A DNA stretch of 64,000 nt from Akkermansiaceae bacterium (GCA_029866215.1 JARWZU010000088.1:124001-188000); one strand, 5' to 3'. Shown: positions 42,819 to 51,758, counted from the first letter of the stretch. A program made the numbers and translations. The notes: generated by a model from the letters alone, not told the origin.

Positions 42819-45026
42819 GTGTCCATTTTCACCTCCATCTTTCTGGTTGCAGGGTTGATCCTGTCGGTATTGATCGGGCCACAGACTCGTCCATGGACAT
42901 GGGGACCAGCGATGCTCTTGCTTGGAATCTCCGCCGCTTCGACCTTGCCTGGCCTTTGGAAAAAAGGGCTGGAAGTAAAAGATTTTGGGTTTGTCGTGCT
43001 GGGTGGGGTCACGATGAGTTGGTTCGCATGGCGAGCTCATGGCTCGCCCGTTGCCGAGCTCGGCCAGGCAGACCTTCTGCTACTTGCTGGTGCCGCCGCC
43101 GCATTTTTCAGCATGCGCGGCTGCGATGTCCATGGAGTCGCTGGGCGCATCGTGATTTGGGGCATCGCCCTGCTACTCCTCGCTAATGCGATTGCCATCG
43201 GCATGCAGGTGGCCGATCCGACGTTTAGCCCAATCATCCGCTCGCGAGCGTCCCAGTTTCCCTCTGGCTTTTATGGCCACTACAACGAGGCTGCCAATTT
43301 TTTGATCGGATCCTCGCTGATTGTTGCTGCTGCCGCCTTGTTGGGCAATGAAGGGAAATTCACACGATTCCTCTGGTTACTCATTGCAATCGCCGGCCTC
43401 GCTGCAGTGTATTTCACCCGGTCCCGAGGCGGCATTTTGGCGGCAGCCGTGGGCACGGGGATTCTCGTGATCATGTCGATTTCAGTCGCCCACCGCCGAG
43501 GGGCTCGATGGTTTGGGCCATTGCTGATCGCGATTCCTCTCATCGGCCTCGGAATTTCTGCCTACTTATTCTCGGGCTGGGACGACTCCCAAGAATTGCG
43601 GCATGCCGCCGCCGGCAACATTCTCGACAATGACTGCCGACTCTACTTCATGGGCATCGCCCTGACTTGCATTTCAACGCACCCATGGCTGGGCGGAGGC
43701 AGCCAAAGCTTCAGTTGGGAATCACTGCAAATTTTGAGCCAAGATTTGATGGGGGCTGTCCGCAACAAGCCGGAAATGGTTCACAATGAACTTCTGCAAG
43801 CGGCGACGGACTACGGCTTGATCGGAGCAGGTTTGCTGATCGGCTTGCTGACCGCTTCCGCTTTCATCGCTCTGCTTGCCATTTTTTTGCCAGAGACCCC
43901 AGAGGAGTCGTCGTCGGATAGTAGCTGGCACGTTGGTGGCATCGCTGGCCTTTCTGGGATGTTTGTGCAATCCTGCTTCAGCTTTGTGTTCCATCTTTTG
44001 CCTGGCATCGTTTTGCTTGGAATCTGTCTCGGTGCCAGCTCTCGATCCACCACAGCCCTCACCCCCAGCTGGAAAGGGCTGGTTGCCAAATCGATTCAGA
44101 CCTTGGCCATTCTCGCCTGTCTTTTCCTATTGATTCCGGCCGGATGGAAAGGATCTCAAGTGATGCAGATTCTATGGCCCACCTACTTCAGCAAAGCCTC
44201 TTGCCCCAGCGATGATTCAAGCTTAGACGCCCTTGCTAAGGCGATTCAAATTTGGCCACAGGCAGAATTTCACAAAATGCGAGCCATGATCTTGCATCGT
44301 TCATTCAGCTCGGCCTTTGGCAGTCAAAAGACAGCGATGGCCCGCGCCGCAATGTCCGAGTTCCAGAAAGCGGGTGAATTGAATCCGAACGACCCTTCCC
44401 ACTTCGTAAACCAAGCCAACCTCCTGAGCTATCTCAAGCAAGACGCTGATGCCGAACTGACTTATCATCGGGCGATTCAACTCCAAGGAGGCATGGAATC
44501 AGGCTACCGTGGGCATTTTTACCTTGCCAGCCATTACTTCAACCAAGGCCGCCGATCCTTGTTTGAAAACAAAAACGTGAAAGCGCGCGAGGCGTTTGAA
44601 AAAGCCGCCACTGAAATCGAGCTGGCTGCCGCACAATCGCCGCCTCACGTGATGGGCAATGAGGGACGCCTGAAGCGAATTTCCATCCACGACAATCTTG
44701 GTAGCACCCGGGAGAATGCCGGAAATCTTAAAGGTGCCATGGAATCGTATCGAGCTGCAGCCAGCATCCCCAGCGGAGAAGCCGTGCATTACCGCGAAGG
44801 CGTCTTGCTCAGCAAAACGGCCAAGGCCTTATTGCAAAATCGCCAACCCGGAGAAGCACTTGGCTACTTCATTGAGGCCAGACGAAGGATCAGCATGGCA
44901 CCTGGCCTACCCGAACGGGTGACTCCTCTGGAAAAATCCGAGTTCACCAAGCAGCTCGACCAGACCATCAACTCAATGAAAGAGGCGAAAATCGAGGCTG
45001 TCCCCTACCCCGAGACCCCGCGCTAG
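42819..45026 (+). CDS. O-antigen ligase-like membrane protein with C-terminal TPR region
   Basis: The 735-residue protein starts at GTG 42819. About twelve membrane segments occupy residues 1-450; GFYGHYNEAANFLIGSS near 150, FTRSRGGILAA near 207 and WLGGGSQSFSWE near 290 are the O-antigen ligase/Wzy_C elements. The C-terminal 270 residues hold helical TPR-like repeats (AMSEFQKAGELNPNDPSHFV near 510). It is a second candidate polymerase or ligase. The TPR part could bind the exosortase or glycan partners, but that is a guess. The gene is convergent to the EpsI-like gene. Confidence 0.8.
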   Translation: MSIFTSIFLVAGLILSVLIGPQTRPWTWGPAMLLLGISAASTLPGLWKKGLEVKDFGFVVLGGVTMSWFAWRAHGSPVAELGQADLLLLAGAAAAFFSMRGCDVHGVAGRIVIWGIALLLLANAIAIGMQVADPTFSPIIRSRASQFPSGFYGHYNEAANFLIGSSLIVAAAALLGNEGKFTRFLWLLIAIAGLAAVYFTRSRGGILAAAVGTGILVIMSISVAHRRGARWFGPLLIAIPLIGLGISAYLFSGWDDSQELRHAAAGNILDNDCRLYFMGIALTCISTHPWLGGGSQSFSWESLQILSQDLMGAVRNKPEMVHNELLQAATDYGLIGAGLLIGLLTASAFIALLAIFLPETPEESSSDSSWHVGGIAGLSGMFVQSCFSFVFHLLPGIVLLGICLGASSRSTTALTPSWKGLVAKSIQTLAILACLFLLIPAGWKGSQVMQILWPTYFSKASCPSDDSSLDALAKAIQIWPQAEFHKMRAMILHRSFSSAFGSQKTAMARAAMSEFQKAGELNPNDPSHFVNQANLLSYLKQDADAELTYHRAIQLQGGMESGYRGHFYLASHYFNQGRRSLFENKNVKAREAFEKAATEIELAAAQSPPHVMGNEGRLKRISIHDNLGSTRENAGNLKGAMESYRAAASIPSGEAVHYREGVLLSKTAKALLQNRQPGEALGYFIEARRRISMAPGLPERVTPLEKSEFTKQLDQTINSMKEAKIEAVPYPETPR

Positions 45027-45084
45027 TTTCCTTTCGCTTGAGTTTCGCGAGCATCATGCTGCGCATTTTCCTTGGCCACCCCTA

Positions 45085-45822
45085 CTAGAGACTCTTAATC
45101 TGCTCCCACTGAATTTGCTTCTCGGAAAATTTTGCTAGAAATTTCTGGAGCTTTGCATCGGCCTCTTGGACGGATATCTCCTTTTCGATCCAATCCATTT
45201 TCCCATACCACATCGAAACCGACGCGTAAGCCCAGCGTTGGTCCATCCCTCTCACCAAGCGATCCTTCATATCAATGAACGTCCGCCCCAAATGATCATT
45301 GGTCACAGCGTCGTGCCCGACAAAAAAATAGTAGGTCAGGCACTTCATTTTTACATATTCTTCGCGATTCGAATTGCTGGGAACCCTCCTCGACTGAATC
45401 GAAACCAAACGCTTGGTGATCAACTGACGCCCATTGGCAAGCTTCAGCGTGCATTCTCCAGACTCCATGATTTGATGCCCTTGAGCTGGCATGCAGCGCT
45501 CTGGCCGGTGGATCGAGTTGTTCAAATCCGCCCCCGATAAGACGATCGAAAGATCCAAACGATCTGGCACGATGTAACCATCCAAATCAAATTCCCCAGG
45601 CCTTGCCGTGAGACAAATCGCTTTGGAAAAACGAGTATCCGACGATAAGGTACCCAATTCCTCCGGACTCGCAACCTGCTTGCGAAACTGCCAATCGCCC
45701 GAGCTTTCAGGCAAATCCATGATCACCGCTGACTCTGCGACCTTGCCGACTTTCGGCAAAACATAAATTGCGCTCAGGGTGACACCCATAAACAGGGGCA
45801 GTATCCAATTGGGTTTCGTCAT
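45085..45822 (-). CDS. epsI: EpsI-like exosortase-associated protein
   Basis: The 245-residue protein has one N-terminal membrane helix and a periplasmic domain with SIHRPERCMPAQGHQI near residue 103, the H-x-P-E-x-C motif region typical of EpsI (DUF3485) proteins. In many species this domain is fused to the exosortase; here it is a separate gene. Its start overlaps the exosortase stop by four bases, so the two are translationally coupled. It probably assists sorting of PEP-CTERM proteins or glycan export; its exact role is unknown in general. Confidence 0.85.
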   Translation of the reverse strand: MTKPNWILPLFMGVTLSAIYVLPKVGKVAESAVIMDLPESSGDWQFRKQVASPEELGTLSSDTRFSKAICLTARPGEFDLDGYIVPDRLDLSIVLSGADLNNSIHRPERCMPAQGHQIMESGECTLKLANGRQLITKRLVSIQSRRVPSNSNREEYVKMKCLTYYFFVGHDAVTNDHLGRTFIDMKDRLVRGMDQRWAYASVSMWYGKMDWIEKEISVQEADAKLQKFLAKFSEKQIQWEQIKSL

Positions 45823-46823
45823 GACTCGGGAATCGTTGCGCTGGAATCTTCGCTTGAGCGCGTCACCACAACGCGTCGAAGCTTACGCTGATTGGACTTT
45901 CGCCAAGGCACCCCACCCTCAAGTGACGAGTGGAGAAGCAGCAACAGCATCATTGAAAATGGATAAAAAAGCAGTAACCCAGACCAATCATGCCACGTAT
46001 TGGTCGCCCACTTAGCATCGCCATATTCTGCGATCACAAAGATCGAAATCACCCGAAGCGCATTCCCAATAATGGCTAAGGGAAATGCTGCTAGAAAAAG
46101 CACCGTCTTCTTCCACAGTGCCATCTTGGCAATAAACGCCCATGCAGCAGAAATCATCAAAAGCGCCATGAGCGAGCGAATACCGCTGCACCCTTTGGCG
46201 ATATCCAATGGCTCCCAATCCCCTTTGATCGGCAAGACCTTGGTGCCCTCCACATACGTTTCGACCCCAAACAAGCCGGACCCATGGTGTGCCATGGAGG
46301 TAGCAATCAATTGAAGATGCGTCGTGGCCTGCTGGAAGCTCGGTAGCGGTATCGCCAGCCAAAAGAAAAACAACGGAAACGTCAGGATTTTCGCAACCCT
46401 CCATCCCCACAAATAACAAGCGCCCCCCCAGAAAAAAAATGGCAACCCCGCCATGGCGATCCGCGGTTGGAGCGTACGAAAGGCAGCAACGTAGAATACA
46501 ACCCCAATCCACAAAACCACCAAGCCCCACCAACTTCCCTCACCACTCACCCTCTTGAGGTCTTTGAATCGATAAATCACCAATCCAAGGATCACAAAAG
46601 GAAACATCAACCCATGCTCGTAGTCGGTCTCGCCATTCCACGCACTGTAAATCCAATTCAAAGCAGACTGAGAGCGATTCGAGCCAAAGCGATACTCAAC
46701 CCCGTAAAACCAAACCAGCACAAGCAACGAGAGCAAAATCGCAATCCACCCCCCGAGACCCGATCGAGGCGAATTCGTTCCTGGTTGGGGTTCTTGGGCT
46801 GAAATGGTTGAGTTGGCGGACAT
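45819..46823 (-). CDS. Exosortase (PEP-CTERM protein sorting)
   Basis: The 334-residue protein has about eight membrane helices and the three catalytic signatures of the family: the cysteine in AKGCSGIRSLMALL near residue 208, the arginine in GNALRVISI near 256 and the histidine in NTWHDWSGLLLF near 278. Exosortases cut and transfer proteins with a PEP-CTERM tail. A candidate substrate lies at 61869-62666. The gene is divergent to prs with 97 bases between the starts. The exact Xrt subtype cannot be named without a model search. Confidence 0.9.
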   Translation of the reverse strand: MSANSTISAQEPQPGTNSPRSGLGGWIAILLSLLVLVWFYGVEYRFGSNRSQSALNWIYSAWNGETDYEHGLMFPFVILGLVIYRFKDLKRVSGEGSWWGLVVLWIGVVFYVAAFRTLQPRIAMAGLPFFFWGGACYLWGWRVAKILTFPLFFFWLAIPLPSFQQATTHLQLIATSMAHHGSGLFGVETYVEGTKVLPIKGDWEPLDIAKGCSGIRSLMALLMISAAWAFIAKMALWKKTVLFLAAFPLAIIGNALRVISIFVIAEYGDAKWATNTWHDWSGLLLFYPFSMMLLLLLHSSLEGGVPWRKSNQRKLRRVVVTRSSEDSSATIPES

Positions 46824-46920
46824 CCAGAAATTTGGCTTTGATGAATTTCGAGCAAAGTATTGCCGACGGACTTTCTCCTGTCAACAATGCCGCCGCCTTC
46901 TCGGCCATCCTCACCTTTTC

Positions 46921-47847
46921 ATGAAAATCATCAGTGGAACCGCTCATCGTGCCCTTGCCCAAAGCATCGCAGATAACCTTGGTCAAAGCTTAGCCGACGT
47001 CCACGTCTCAGCATTTCCGGATGGCGAAACTGAGGTGAAAATCAACGAAAACGTCCGCGGGGCGGATGTCTTCATCATCCAACCCAGCTGCCCACCCACC
47101 AATCACAACATCATGGAATTGTTGATCATGGTGGACGCCGCCCGCCGTGCTAGCGCCGAACGAATCACCGCCGTGATGCCATTTTTTGGCTACGCTCGGC
47201 AGGACCGCAAAGACCAACCTCGCGTCCCGATCACCGCAAAATTGGTCGCCAATCTTCTAACGTCCTCCGGCGTCAACCGCGTCCTCACGATGGACCTCCA
47301 TGCACCCCAAATCCAAGGGTTTTTCGACATCCCAGTGGATCATCTCTACGCAAAATCCGTGCTGATCAGCTACCTGCGTGAACGCCACCCCGACACCTCG
47401 AACCTAACCGTCGTCTCCCCCGATGTCGGCGGCGTAAAAATGGCCCGCGCCTACGCGGACGCCCTCGGTGCCGAACTCGCCATCGTCGCCAAACACCGAG
47501 TCAGCGCAACCCGTGTCGAGGCCATGAACGTCATCGGCGAAGTCGAAGGCAGAGACGTGCTCTTGGTCGATGACATGACCGAAACTGCCGGAACACTCAC
47601 CGCTGCGGCAGAAATCCTCCACAAAAGCGGCGCAAAACGCATTTACGCCGGGGTCTCCCACGCCATCCTCGCGGAGCTCGGCCAACAACGCATCCAAAAC
47701 TCTGCCATCGAGGAAGTCATCACGACCGATTCCGTGCCGCAAGCGGTCGGCCCGAAGGTTCGCGTCGTCAGCATTGCCCCACTCATGAGCGAAGCGATCC
47801 GACGCATCCACAACGGCCAATCGATCACCTCACTTTTCTCGCTGTGA
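46921..47847 (+). CDS. prs: Ribose-phosphate pyrophosphokinase (PRPP synthase)
   Basis: From ATG 46921 the protein has 308 residues, the normal size. FPDGETEVKINENVRGADVF near residue 32, RQDRKDQPRVPITAKLVANL near 96 and the PRPP loop DVLLVDDMTETAGTL near 214 are standard. It converts ribose-5-phosphate and ATP to PRPP for nucleotide and amino-acid synthesis. The track start at 46804 adds a 39-residue tail overlapping the exosortase gene and is rejected. It opens the housekeeping run prs-rplY-pth-rpsF-ssb. Confidence 0.96.
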   Translation: MKIISGTAHRALAQSIADNLGQSLADVHVSAFPDGETEVKINENVRGADVFIIQPSCPPTNHNIMELLIMVDAARRASAERITAVMPFFGYARQDRKDQPRVPITAKLVANLLTSSGVNRVLTMDLHAPQIQGFFDIPVDHLYAKSVLISYLRERHPDTSNLTVVSPDVGGVKMARAYADALGAELAIVAKHRVSATRVEAMNVIGEVEGRDVLLVDDMTETAGTLTAAAEILHKSGAKRIYAGVSHAILAELGQQRIQNSAIEEVITTDSVPQAVGPKVRVVSIAPLMSEAIRRIHNGQSITSLFSL

Positions 47848-47877
47848 GAAATTCAGGCCGATTCTTCAAACAATTTT

Positions 47878-47905
47878 TTGACAAGAGCGCTCTGGGCCGT
47901 TAAAC
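47878..47905 (+). promoter_or_regulatory. Weak promoter candidate before rplY
   Basis: TTGACA (47878-47883) is a perfect -35 element, and TTAAAC (47900-47905) 16 bases on is a poor -10. A tract of nine C residues follows directly. The position, about 65 bases before the rplY ATG, is plausible. Treat it as a low-confidence site. Confidence 0.3.
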
Positions 47906-47968
47906 ACCCCCCCCCGCACTGGGTTCAGTATTCCCCGGCGGCAATCAATACCAACGCCCTTATTCGTC

Positions 47969-48556
47969 ATGGCCAAAAAGACATCGCTCAAAGCAGCTAC
48001 ACGCGCTCGCACCGGCTCCGGCCGCCTCAACCAAATGCGCCGCGAAGGCTGGGTCCCATCCGTCATCTACGGACGTGGAACCGAAAACATCAACCTCAAG
48101 GTCGATGCCAAAACCTTCTCCGAACTCCTTGCCCACAGCAGCTCGGAGAACATCTTGGTGAACCTCGAAATCGAAGGTCAAGCCACACGCCTCGCATTCC
48201 TTCAGTCGATCCAGCATGACCCACTCTCCGGTGCCGTGCTTCACGCAGATTTCCGTGCCATCGACGAAAACACCGCCATCGTCGCTCACATCCCGACCCA
48301 CCTCAATGGTGAGTCCATCGGCGTAAAAGCCGGAGGCTTGGTGGAACAATACGTTCACGCCATCGAAATTTCGTGCCTTCCAAACGATCTCCCTGAAACG
48401 ATCGAGGTCGACATCACTCACCTCGAAATCGGAGCATCGCTTCACATCGGCGACATCACCTACCCAGCAGGCGTCCGCGCCACTCACGCAGCGGATGTCG
48501 TCGTTGCCCACATCGGCAAACCAGCCGCCGCCGTTTCCGAAGCTGCTGCAGGCTAA
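47969..48556 (+). CDS. rplY: 50S ribosomal protein L25 (general stress protein Ctc type)
   Basis: The 195-residue protein is the long (Ctc/TL5) form. The N-terminal 5S rRNA-binding domain has GSGRLNQMRREGWVPSVIYG near residue 16 and VLHADFRAIDE near 89; the C-terminal domain runs from about 95 to 185 and ends in an alanine-rich tail. It binds 5S rRNA in the large subunit. The next gene is pth, after a clear rho-independent terminator, an arrangement common in many bacteria. Confidence 0.95.
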   Translation: MAKKTSLKAATRARTGSGRLNQMRREGWVPSVIYGRGTENINLKVDAKTFSELLAHSSSENILVNLEIEGQATRLAFLQSIQHDPLSGAVLHADFRAIDENTAIVAHIPTHLNGESIGVKAGGLVEQYVHAIEISCLPNDLPETIEVDITHLEIGASLHIGDITYPAGVRATHAADVVVAHIGKPAAAVSEAAAG

Positions 48557-48581
48557 TCAGCCAGCGCAGTGACTTTTGCGT

Positions 48582-48619
48582 AACGCCCGGCCTGCTGATG
48601 CGGTCCGGGCGTTATTTTT
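48582..48619 (+). terminator. Rho-independent terminator after rplY
   Basis: AACGCCCGG (48582-48590) pairs with CCGGGCGTT (48605-48613) around a 14-base loop, followed by ATTTTTG. The stem is nine perfect pairs and lies between rplY and pth. Confidence 0.8.
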
Positions 48620-48643
48620 GATCAAGAACCCTCTCCCTTCCTC

Positions 48644-49261
48644 ATGTCCTTTTCGCTCATTGTAGGCCTCGGAAACCCAGGAAAAACCTACGAGGAAACC
48701 CGACACAACGTGGGCTTCATGGTTCTCGATCGCCTCGCGACCTCCTCGGGCACCAAGTTTGAATCCTCCCCAAAATGGCAGAGCCACATCGCGAAGCTCC
48801 CAGCCAGCGGCGCACTGCTCCTCAAGCCCCAAACATTCATGAACTTGAGCGGACGCGCAATCCAGCAGGTTCTCTCATTTCACAAGTGGCTCCCAGAGCA
48901 AATGCTGGTGGTCTATGACGATGTCGCCCTACCGCTCGGAACCCTCCGATTTAGGGAAAAAGGCTCCGCGGGCGGGCACAACGGCATCAAATCGATCATC
49001 CAACATTTGGGGACCGATGCCTTCCCCCGCCTCAAAATCGGCATCGGCGGAAGCCGCCCTGGCGAAATGGTTGGCCATGTCCTTGGAAAGTTTTCGCCTG
49101 ATGAACGATCGATCGCGGAAAACATGCTTGCCACCGCGCTCGAAGCCGTTCAGTTTTCGCATTCCCAAGGCATCGCCGCTGCGGCGCTTCGCTTTCACAC
49201 ACGCAACACTCCACTCCCAGCACCACATGAGTCGCAAATACCAAGGCCTGATTGTCCTTAA
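48644..49261 (+). CDS. pth: Peptidyl-tRNA hydrolase
   Basis: The 205-residue protein has the family signature VGLGNPGKTYEETRHNVGF at residue 6, with the catalytic histidine of RHNVG, plus KPQTFMNLSG near 65 and GSAGGHNGIKSII near 107. It frees tRNA from dropped-off peptidyl-tRNA. Its C-terminal tail overlaps the start of rpsF by 35 bases in another frame, so the last residues may be weakly constrained. The gene follows a terminator and likely has its own promoter. Confidence 0.96.
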   Translation: MSFSLIVGLGNPGKTYEETRHNVGFMVLDRLATSSGTKFESSPKWQSHIAKLPASGALLLKPQTFMNLSGRAIQQVLSFHKWLPEQMLVVYDDVALPLGTLRFREKGSAGGHNGIKSIIQHLGTDAFPRLKIGIGGSRPGEMVGHVLGKFSPDERSIAENMLATALEAVQFSHSQGIAAAALRFHTRNTPLPAPHESQIPRPDCP

Positions 49262-49514
49262 CACCAAATCTCTCGAAGGCAACGTCGACGAGCTCGTCTC
49301 CGCCATCGCCAAAGATTTTGAAGCCGAAGGCGCCAAAGTCGAAAAAGTCGCCCAAATGGGACGCCGCCAGTTCGCCTACAACGCCCGCCACCTCGAAGCC
49401 GGTCATTACGTGCACTACACGTTCAATGGGGCACCTGAGACCATCACAAAAATCCAAAGCCGCCTCCGCCTCAACGACCACGTGCACCTCCAGCATTTCG
49501 TGCGGGTCGCTTGA
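49227..49514 (+). CDS. rpsF: 30S ribosomal protein S6
   Basis: The 95-residue protein begins MSRKYQGLIVLNTK and contains VEKVAQMGRRQFAYNARHLEAG near residue 34 and RLNDHVHLQHFVRV at the end, the standard S6 pattern. The ORF track hides it inside a longer frame starting at 48915; the real start is ATG 49227, which overlaps the end of pth. S6 binds 16S rRNA in the platform of the small subunit. It lies 45 bases before ssb, the usual S6-SSB neighbourhood, but no rpsR or rplI follows here. Confidence 0.94.
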   Translation: MSRKYQGLIVLNTKSLEGNVDELVSAIAKDFEAEGAKVEKVAQMGRRQFAYNARHLEAGHYVHYTFNGAPETITKIQSRLRLNDHVHLQHFVRVA

Positions 49515-49559
49515 ACCGAGCCCCAACTTGGGTATTAAACCCTCAACATCCTCTTCATT

Positions 49560-50027
49560 ATGGCAAATCTCAATAAAGTCATGCTGATCGGCAATCTCAC
49601 CCGAGATCCCGAACTTCGCCACACCCCTTCCGGCAAGTCTGTTGCAGAACTTGGCCTTGCCATCAACCGCTCATGGACCAACGACCAAGGGCAGAAACAA
49701 GAAGATACCACCTTTGTCGATGTCAGCGTCTGGGGACGCCAAGCGGAAGTCATCCAACAATACGTGACCAAGGGCAGCCCGATCTACATCGAAGGACGAC
49801 TCCAACTCGACAGCTGGGACGACAAGGCCACCGGACAAAAACGCAGCAAACTCCGCGTAATCTGCGAAAACTTCCAGTTCCTCGGCGGCAAAGCCGGTAC
49901 ACCCGGCACAAACTCCGGAGGCGGTTCATCCGACCGTCCATCCCAAGGCACTCCTTCGAAAGCACCTAAAGGCGCATCAGCCGCCCCGGCCGATGACTTC
50001 CAAGAGGACGACGACATCCCATTCTGA
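49560..50027 (+). CDS. ssb: Single-stranded DNA-binding protein
   Basis: The 155-residue protein has an OB fold beginning MANLNKVMLIGNLTRDPELR, with DVSVWGRQAEVIQQYVTKGS near 57 and IYIEGRLQLDSW near 79. A glycine/serine/proline-rich linker leads to the acidic tip DDDIPF that recruits partner proteins. It protects single-stranded DNA in replication and repair. A strong terminator follows 27 bases after the stop. Confidence 0.96.
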   Translation: MANLNKVMLIGNLTRDPELRHTPSGKSVAELGLAINRSWTNDQGQKQEDTTFVDVSVWGRQAEVIQQYVTKGSPIYIEGRLQLDSWDDKATGQKRSKLRVICENFQFLGGKAGTPGTNSGGGSSDRPSQGTPSKAPKGASAAPADDFQEDDDIPF

Positions 50028-50054
50028 TCCTTTCATTGACCTTCCATTCGAATC

Positions 50055-50086
50055 AGCGAGGCCGTTCTGCGGCCTCGCTTTTTTTA
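50055..50086 (+). terminator. Rho-independent terminator after ssb
   Basis: AGCGAGGCC (50055-50063) and GGCCTCGCT (50071-50079) form a nine-pair stem with a 7-base loop, followed by a run of T. It ends the prs-to-ssb housekeeping run and shows that the track start of the next gene (50036) cannot be right. Confidence 0.9.
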
Positions 50087-50119
50087 TGCAAATCATCGGA
50101 ACAAAGCGACAGACTTTCG

Positions 50120-50875
50120 ATGATTATCTCAATCATGCTTCAGTCATCATTCATCACCCGATTGGCCGCCTTGTCAGTCGTTCTTACGTCCTGCACCACG
50201 CTCCCATTGCCATTTCAAGGGAACAGCTCAACGCACAACGCTCTCGGCCATCGCCCAGGGCCAAGTGGATTCAAAGTGGTGATGATCGATGCCGGCCACG
50301 GCGGCAAAGATAACGGAGCGGTAAGCCGATTCACTAAACAGAAGGAAAAAGATCTCGCGCTGGATACCGCCAAACGCATCCGCCAGCAGTTAGCACCCGA
50401 TTTCAAAGTGATTCTCATGCGCTCAAACGACACGTTCATCGACCTCGACGAACGGGTCGCTCGTGCAAATCGCTCGGGTGCCGCCGTGCTGGTGAGCGTT
50501 CACTACAACAGCGGCCCCTCAAACTGCTGTGGCCCCGAGACATATTACTGGCGCGTCGATAGCCACGGCCTCGCCACCCGCCTGCAACAGGCGATGTCGC
50601 ACGCAAGCCCGACTGGCGATTCCTGCCGCGGCCTCGTACGCCGCAGAATCCGCCTCACCCGAAATCCAATAATCCCATGCGTACTCGTCGAAGGCGGCTA
50701 CCTCAGCCATGCCAGCGAAAGCCGCCGCATCTCTGACCCAAGCTACCGCCAGAAACTCGCGACCGCCATCGCATCCGCGATCCGCACCCAATCTGCCATC
50801 GGCGACGCAGGAACAGGCCCACCTCCCCGCCCGATCAACGCCCCGCCAAGCCGACCCACCGACCCACGGCAATGA
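50120..50875 (+). CDS. N-acetylmuramoyl-L-alanine amidase, lipoprotein (Amidase_3)
   Basis: From ATG 50120 the protein has 251 residues (ATG 50135 is an alternative). The start has a signal peptide ending in a lipobox VVLTSC near residue 25. The zinc amidase domain shows VMIDAGHGGKDNGAV near 54, the VARANRSGAAVLVSVHYN segment near 114 and CVLVEGGYLSH near 192. It cuts the amide between MurNAc and the stem peptide. The tail is proline-rich (GPPPRPINAPPSRPTDP), possibly a wall- or partner-binding region. The TTG start of the track lies before a terminator. Confidence 0.88.
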   Translation: MIISIMLQSSFITRLAALSVVLTSCTTLPLPFQGNSSTHNALGHRPGPSGFKVVMIDAGHGGKDNGAVSRFTKQKEKDLALDTAKRIRQQLAPDFKVILMRSNDTFIDLDERVARANRSGAAVLVSVHYNSGPSNCCGPETYYWRVDSHGLATRLQQAMSHASPTGDSCRGLVRRRIRLTRNPIIPCVLVEGGYLSHASESRRISDPSYRQKLATAIASAIRTQSAIGDAGTGPPPRPINAPPSRPTDPRQ

Positions 50876-51050
50876 ACCCGCCATCTCTGAGATGTTGCGT
50901 TTGCGTGGCTTGGTATTCATCTGGGCTGATGATGGAGGTGGTGGTTCAAAAAAGCTAGCTCACCTCAGAGGTCATAGTCGAAGCTCCATGGAAGAAGGGA
51001 TTGATCATAGAGATTCTCGAATGATCCTGAGATAGGAGGCAGGGTTAGGT

Positions 51051-51497
51051 TCAATCCCCATCAAGCGGATTCCAGACGCGCTTGAAGCCGCAGTCGCGGA
51101 AGTCCTTTTCGTTGACGGTGGCAAATTCGGTGACGCCTTGTTGGATGAGGAGGAGCGCGGCACGCCAATCGTAGGCGCGGCGGCGGGCGAAATCGGTTTC
51201 GCGGAGTTTCGGCCAGAAGGCGTCATGGAAGTCCCGACTGTCAGGAGGGAAGCCGATGACTTGCCAACGGGGGTGCTGGCGAAAGGCCTGGCAGACATCG
51301 GCGGCGGCGGCGGGCGAGAGGGGCTTGGCAAGCACGGCGGGATTCCGCAGCAGCACGTAGAGTTCGAGCAGAATGAATTCACCGATCGCAACATCCTGCC
51401 GATCCCGGAGGGATTCTATAAACGCCGCAGCCCTCTGGTGATGGGCATTGCGGGATTCGACGGCGGGCAAAAGGATGTTGGTATCCAGCGAAATCAT
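51051..51497 (-). CDS. vapC: PIN-domain toxin VapC
   Basis: The 148-residue PIN protein begins MISLDTNILLPAVE with the first acidic residue D5, and shows IGEFILLELYVLLR near residue 38 and RRRAYDWRAALLLIQQGVTEFAT near 105 with further acidic sites. VapC toxins are Mg-dependent RNases that usually cut tRNA or rRNA. The gene overlaps its antitoxin by four bases. The strand is opposite to the amidase gene, with 175 bases of featureless sequence between. Confidence 0.9.
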   Translation of the reverse strand: MISLDTNILLPAVESRNAHHQRAAAFIESLRDRQDVAIGEFILLELYVLLRNPAVLAKPLSPAAAADVCQAFRQHPRWQVIGFPPDSRDFHDAFWPKLRETDFARRRAYDWRAALLLIQQGVTEFATVNEKDFRDCGFKRVWNPLDGD

Positions 51498-51751
51498 CGG
51501 TCGGCGATGCTGCGAGTGGTTTCGTCATCGGCAGCGATGTCGCGAAGGTTCTCCAAGGGAACCTTGATGCCGCCCGCATCGACGCGAGGAAGCGTCCAGG
51601 CTCCACGTGCTAGCTCGGTGCTTGGGAAGCGGTCAAGAAACAACTCCAAACCACGGCGGGTGACCTCAGCAAGCGAGAGTTCCCGCTGTGCGGCGAAGGC
51701 TTTGGCCCGTTGGTAAAGCTCGTCTGGGAGCTGGATCTGGGTGCGCGTCAT
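51494..51751 (-). CDS. vapB: VapB-type antitoxin (ribbon-helix-helix)
   Basis: The 85-residue protein begins MTRTQIQLPDELYQRAKAFA, a clear ribbon-helix-helix DNA-binding N-terminus, followed by ELSLAEVTRRGLELFLDR. The C-terminal half binds and blocks the toxin. It overlaps vapC by four bases. A strong promoter ends seven bases before its ATG, so the mRNA is probably leaderless, and an inverted repeat further upstream may be the autoregulation operator. Confidence 0.88.
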   Translation of the reverse strand: MTRTQIQLPDELYQRAKAFAAQRELSLAEVTRRGLELFLDRFPSTELARGAWTLPRVDAGGIKVPLENLRDIAADDETTRSIADR

Positions 51752-51758
51752 GCTGTAA

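Noticed and set aside
45027-45084. Terminator between the TPR-tailed ligase and EpsI genes
   Set aside because: AGCAT-C-ATGCT can pair, but the stem is short, the loop is too small and the T run is weak.
48915-49514. Long ORF of 199 residues covering pth and rpsF
   Set aside because: Only the part from ATG 49227 matches ribosomal protein S6; the upstream part is out of frame with pth.
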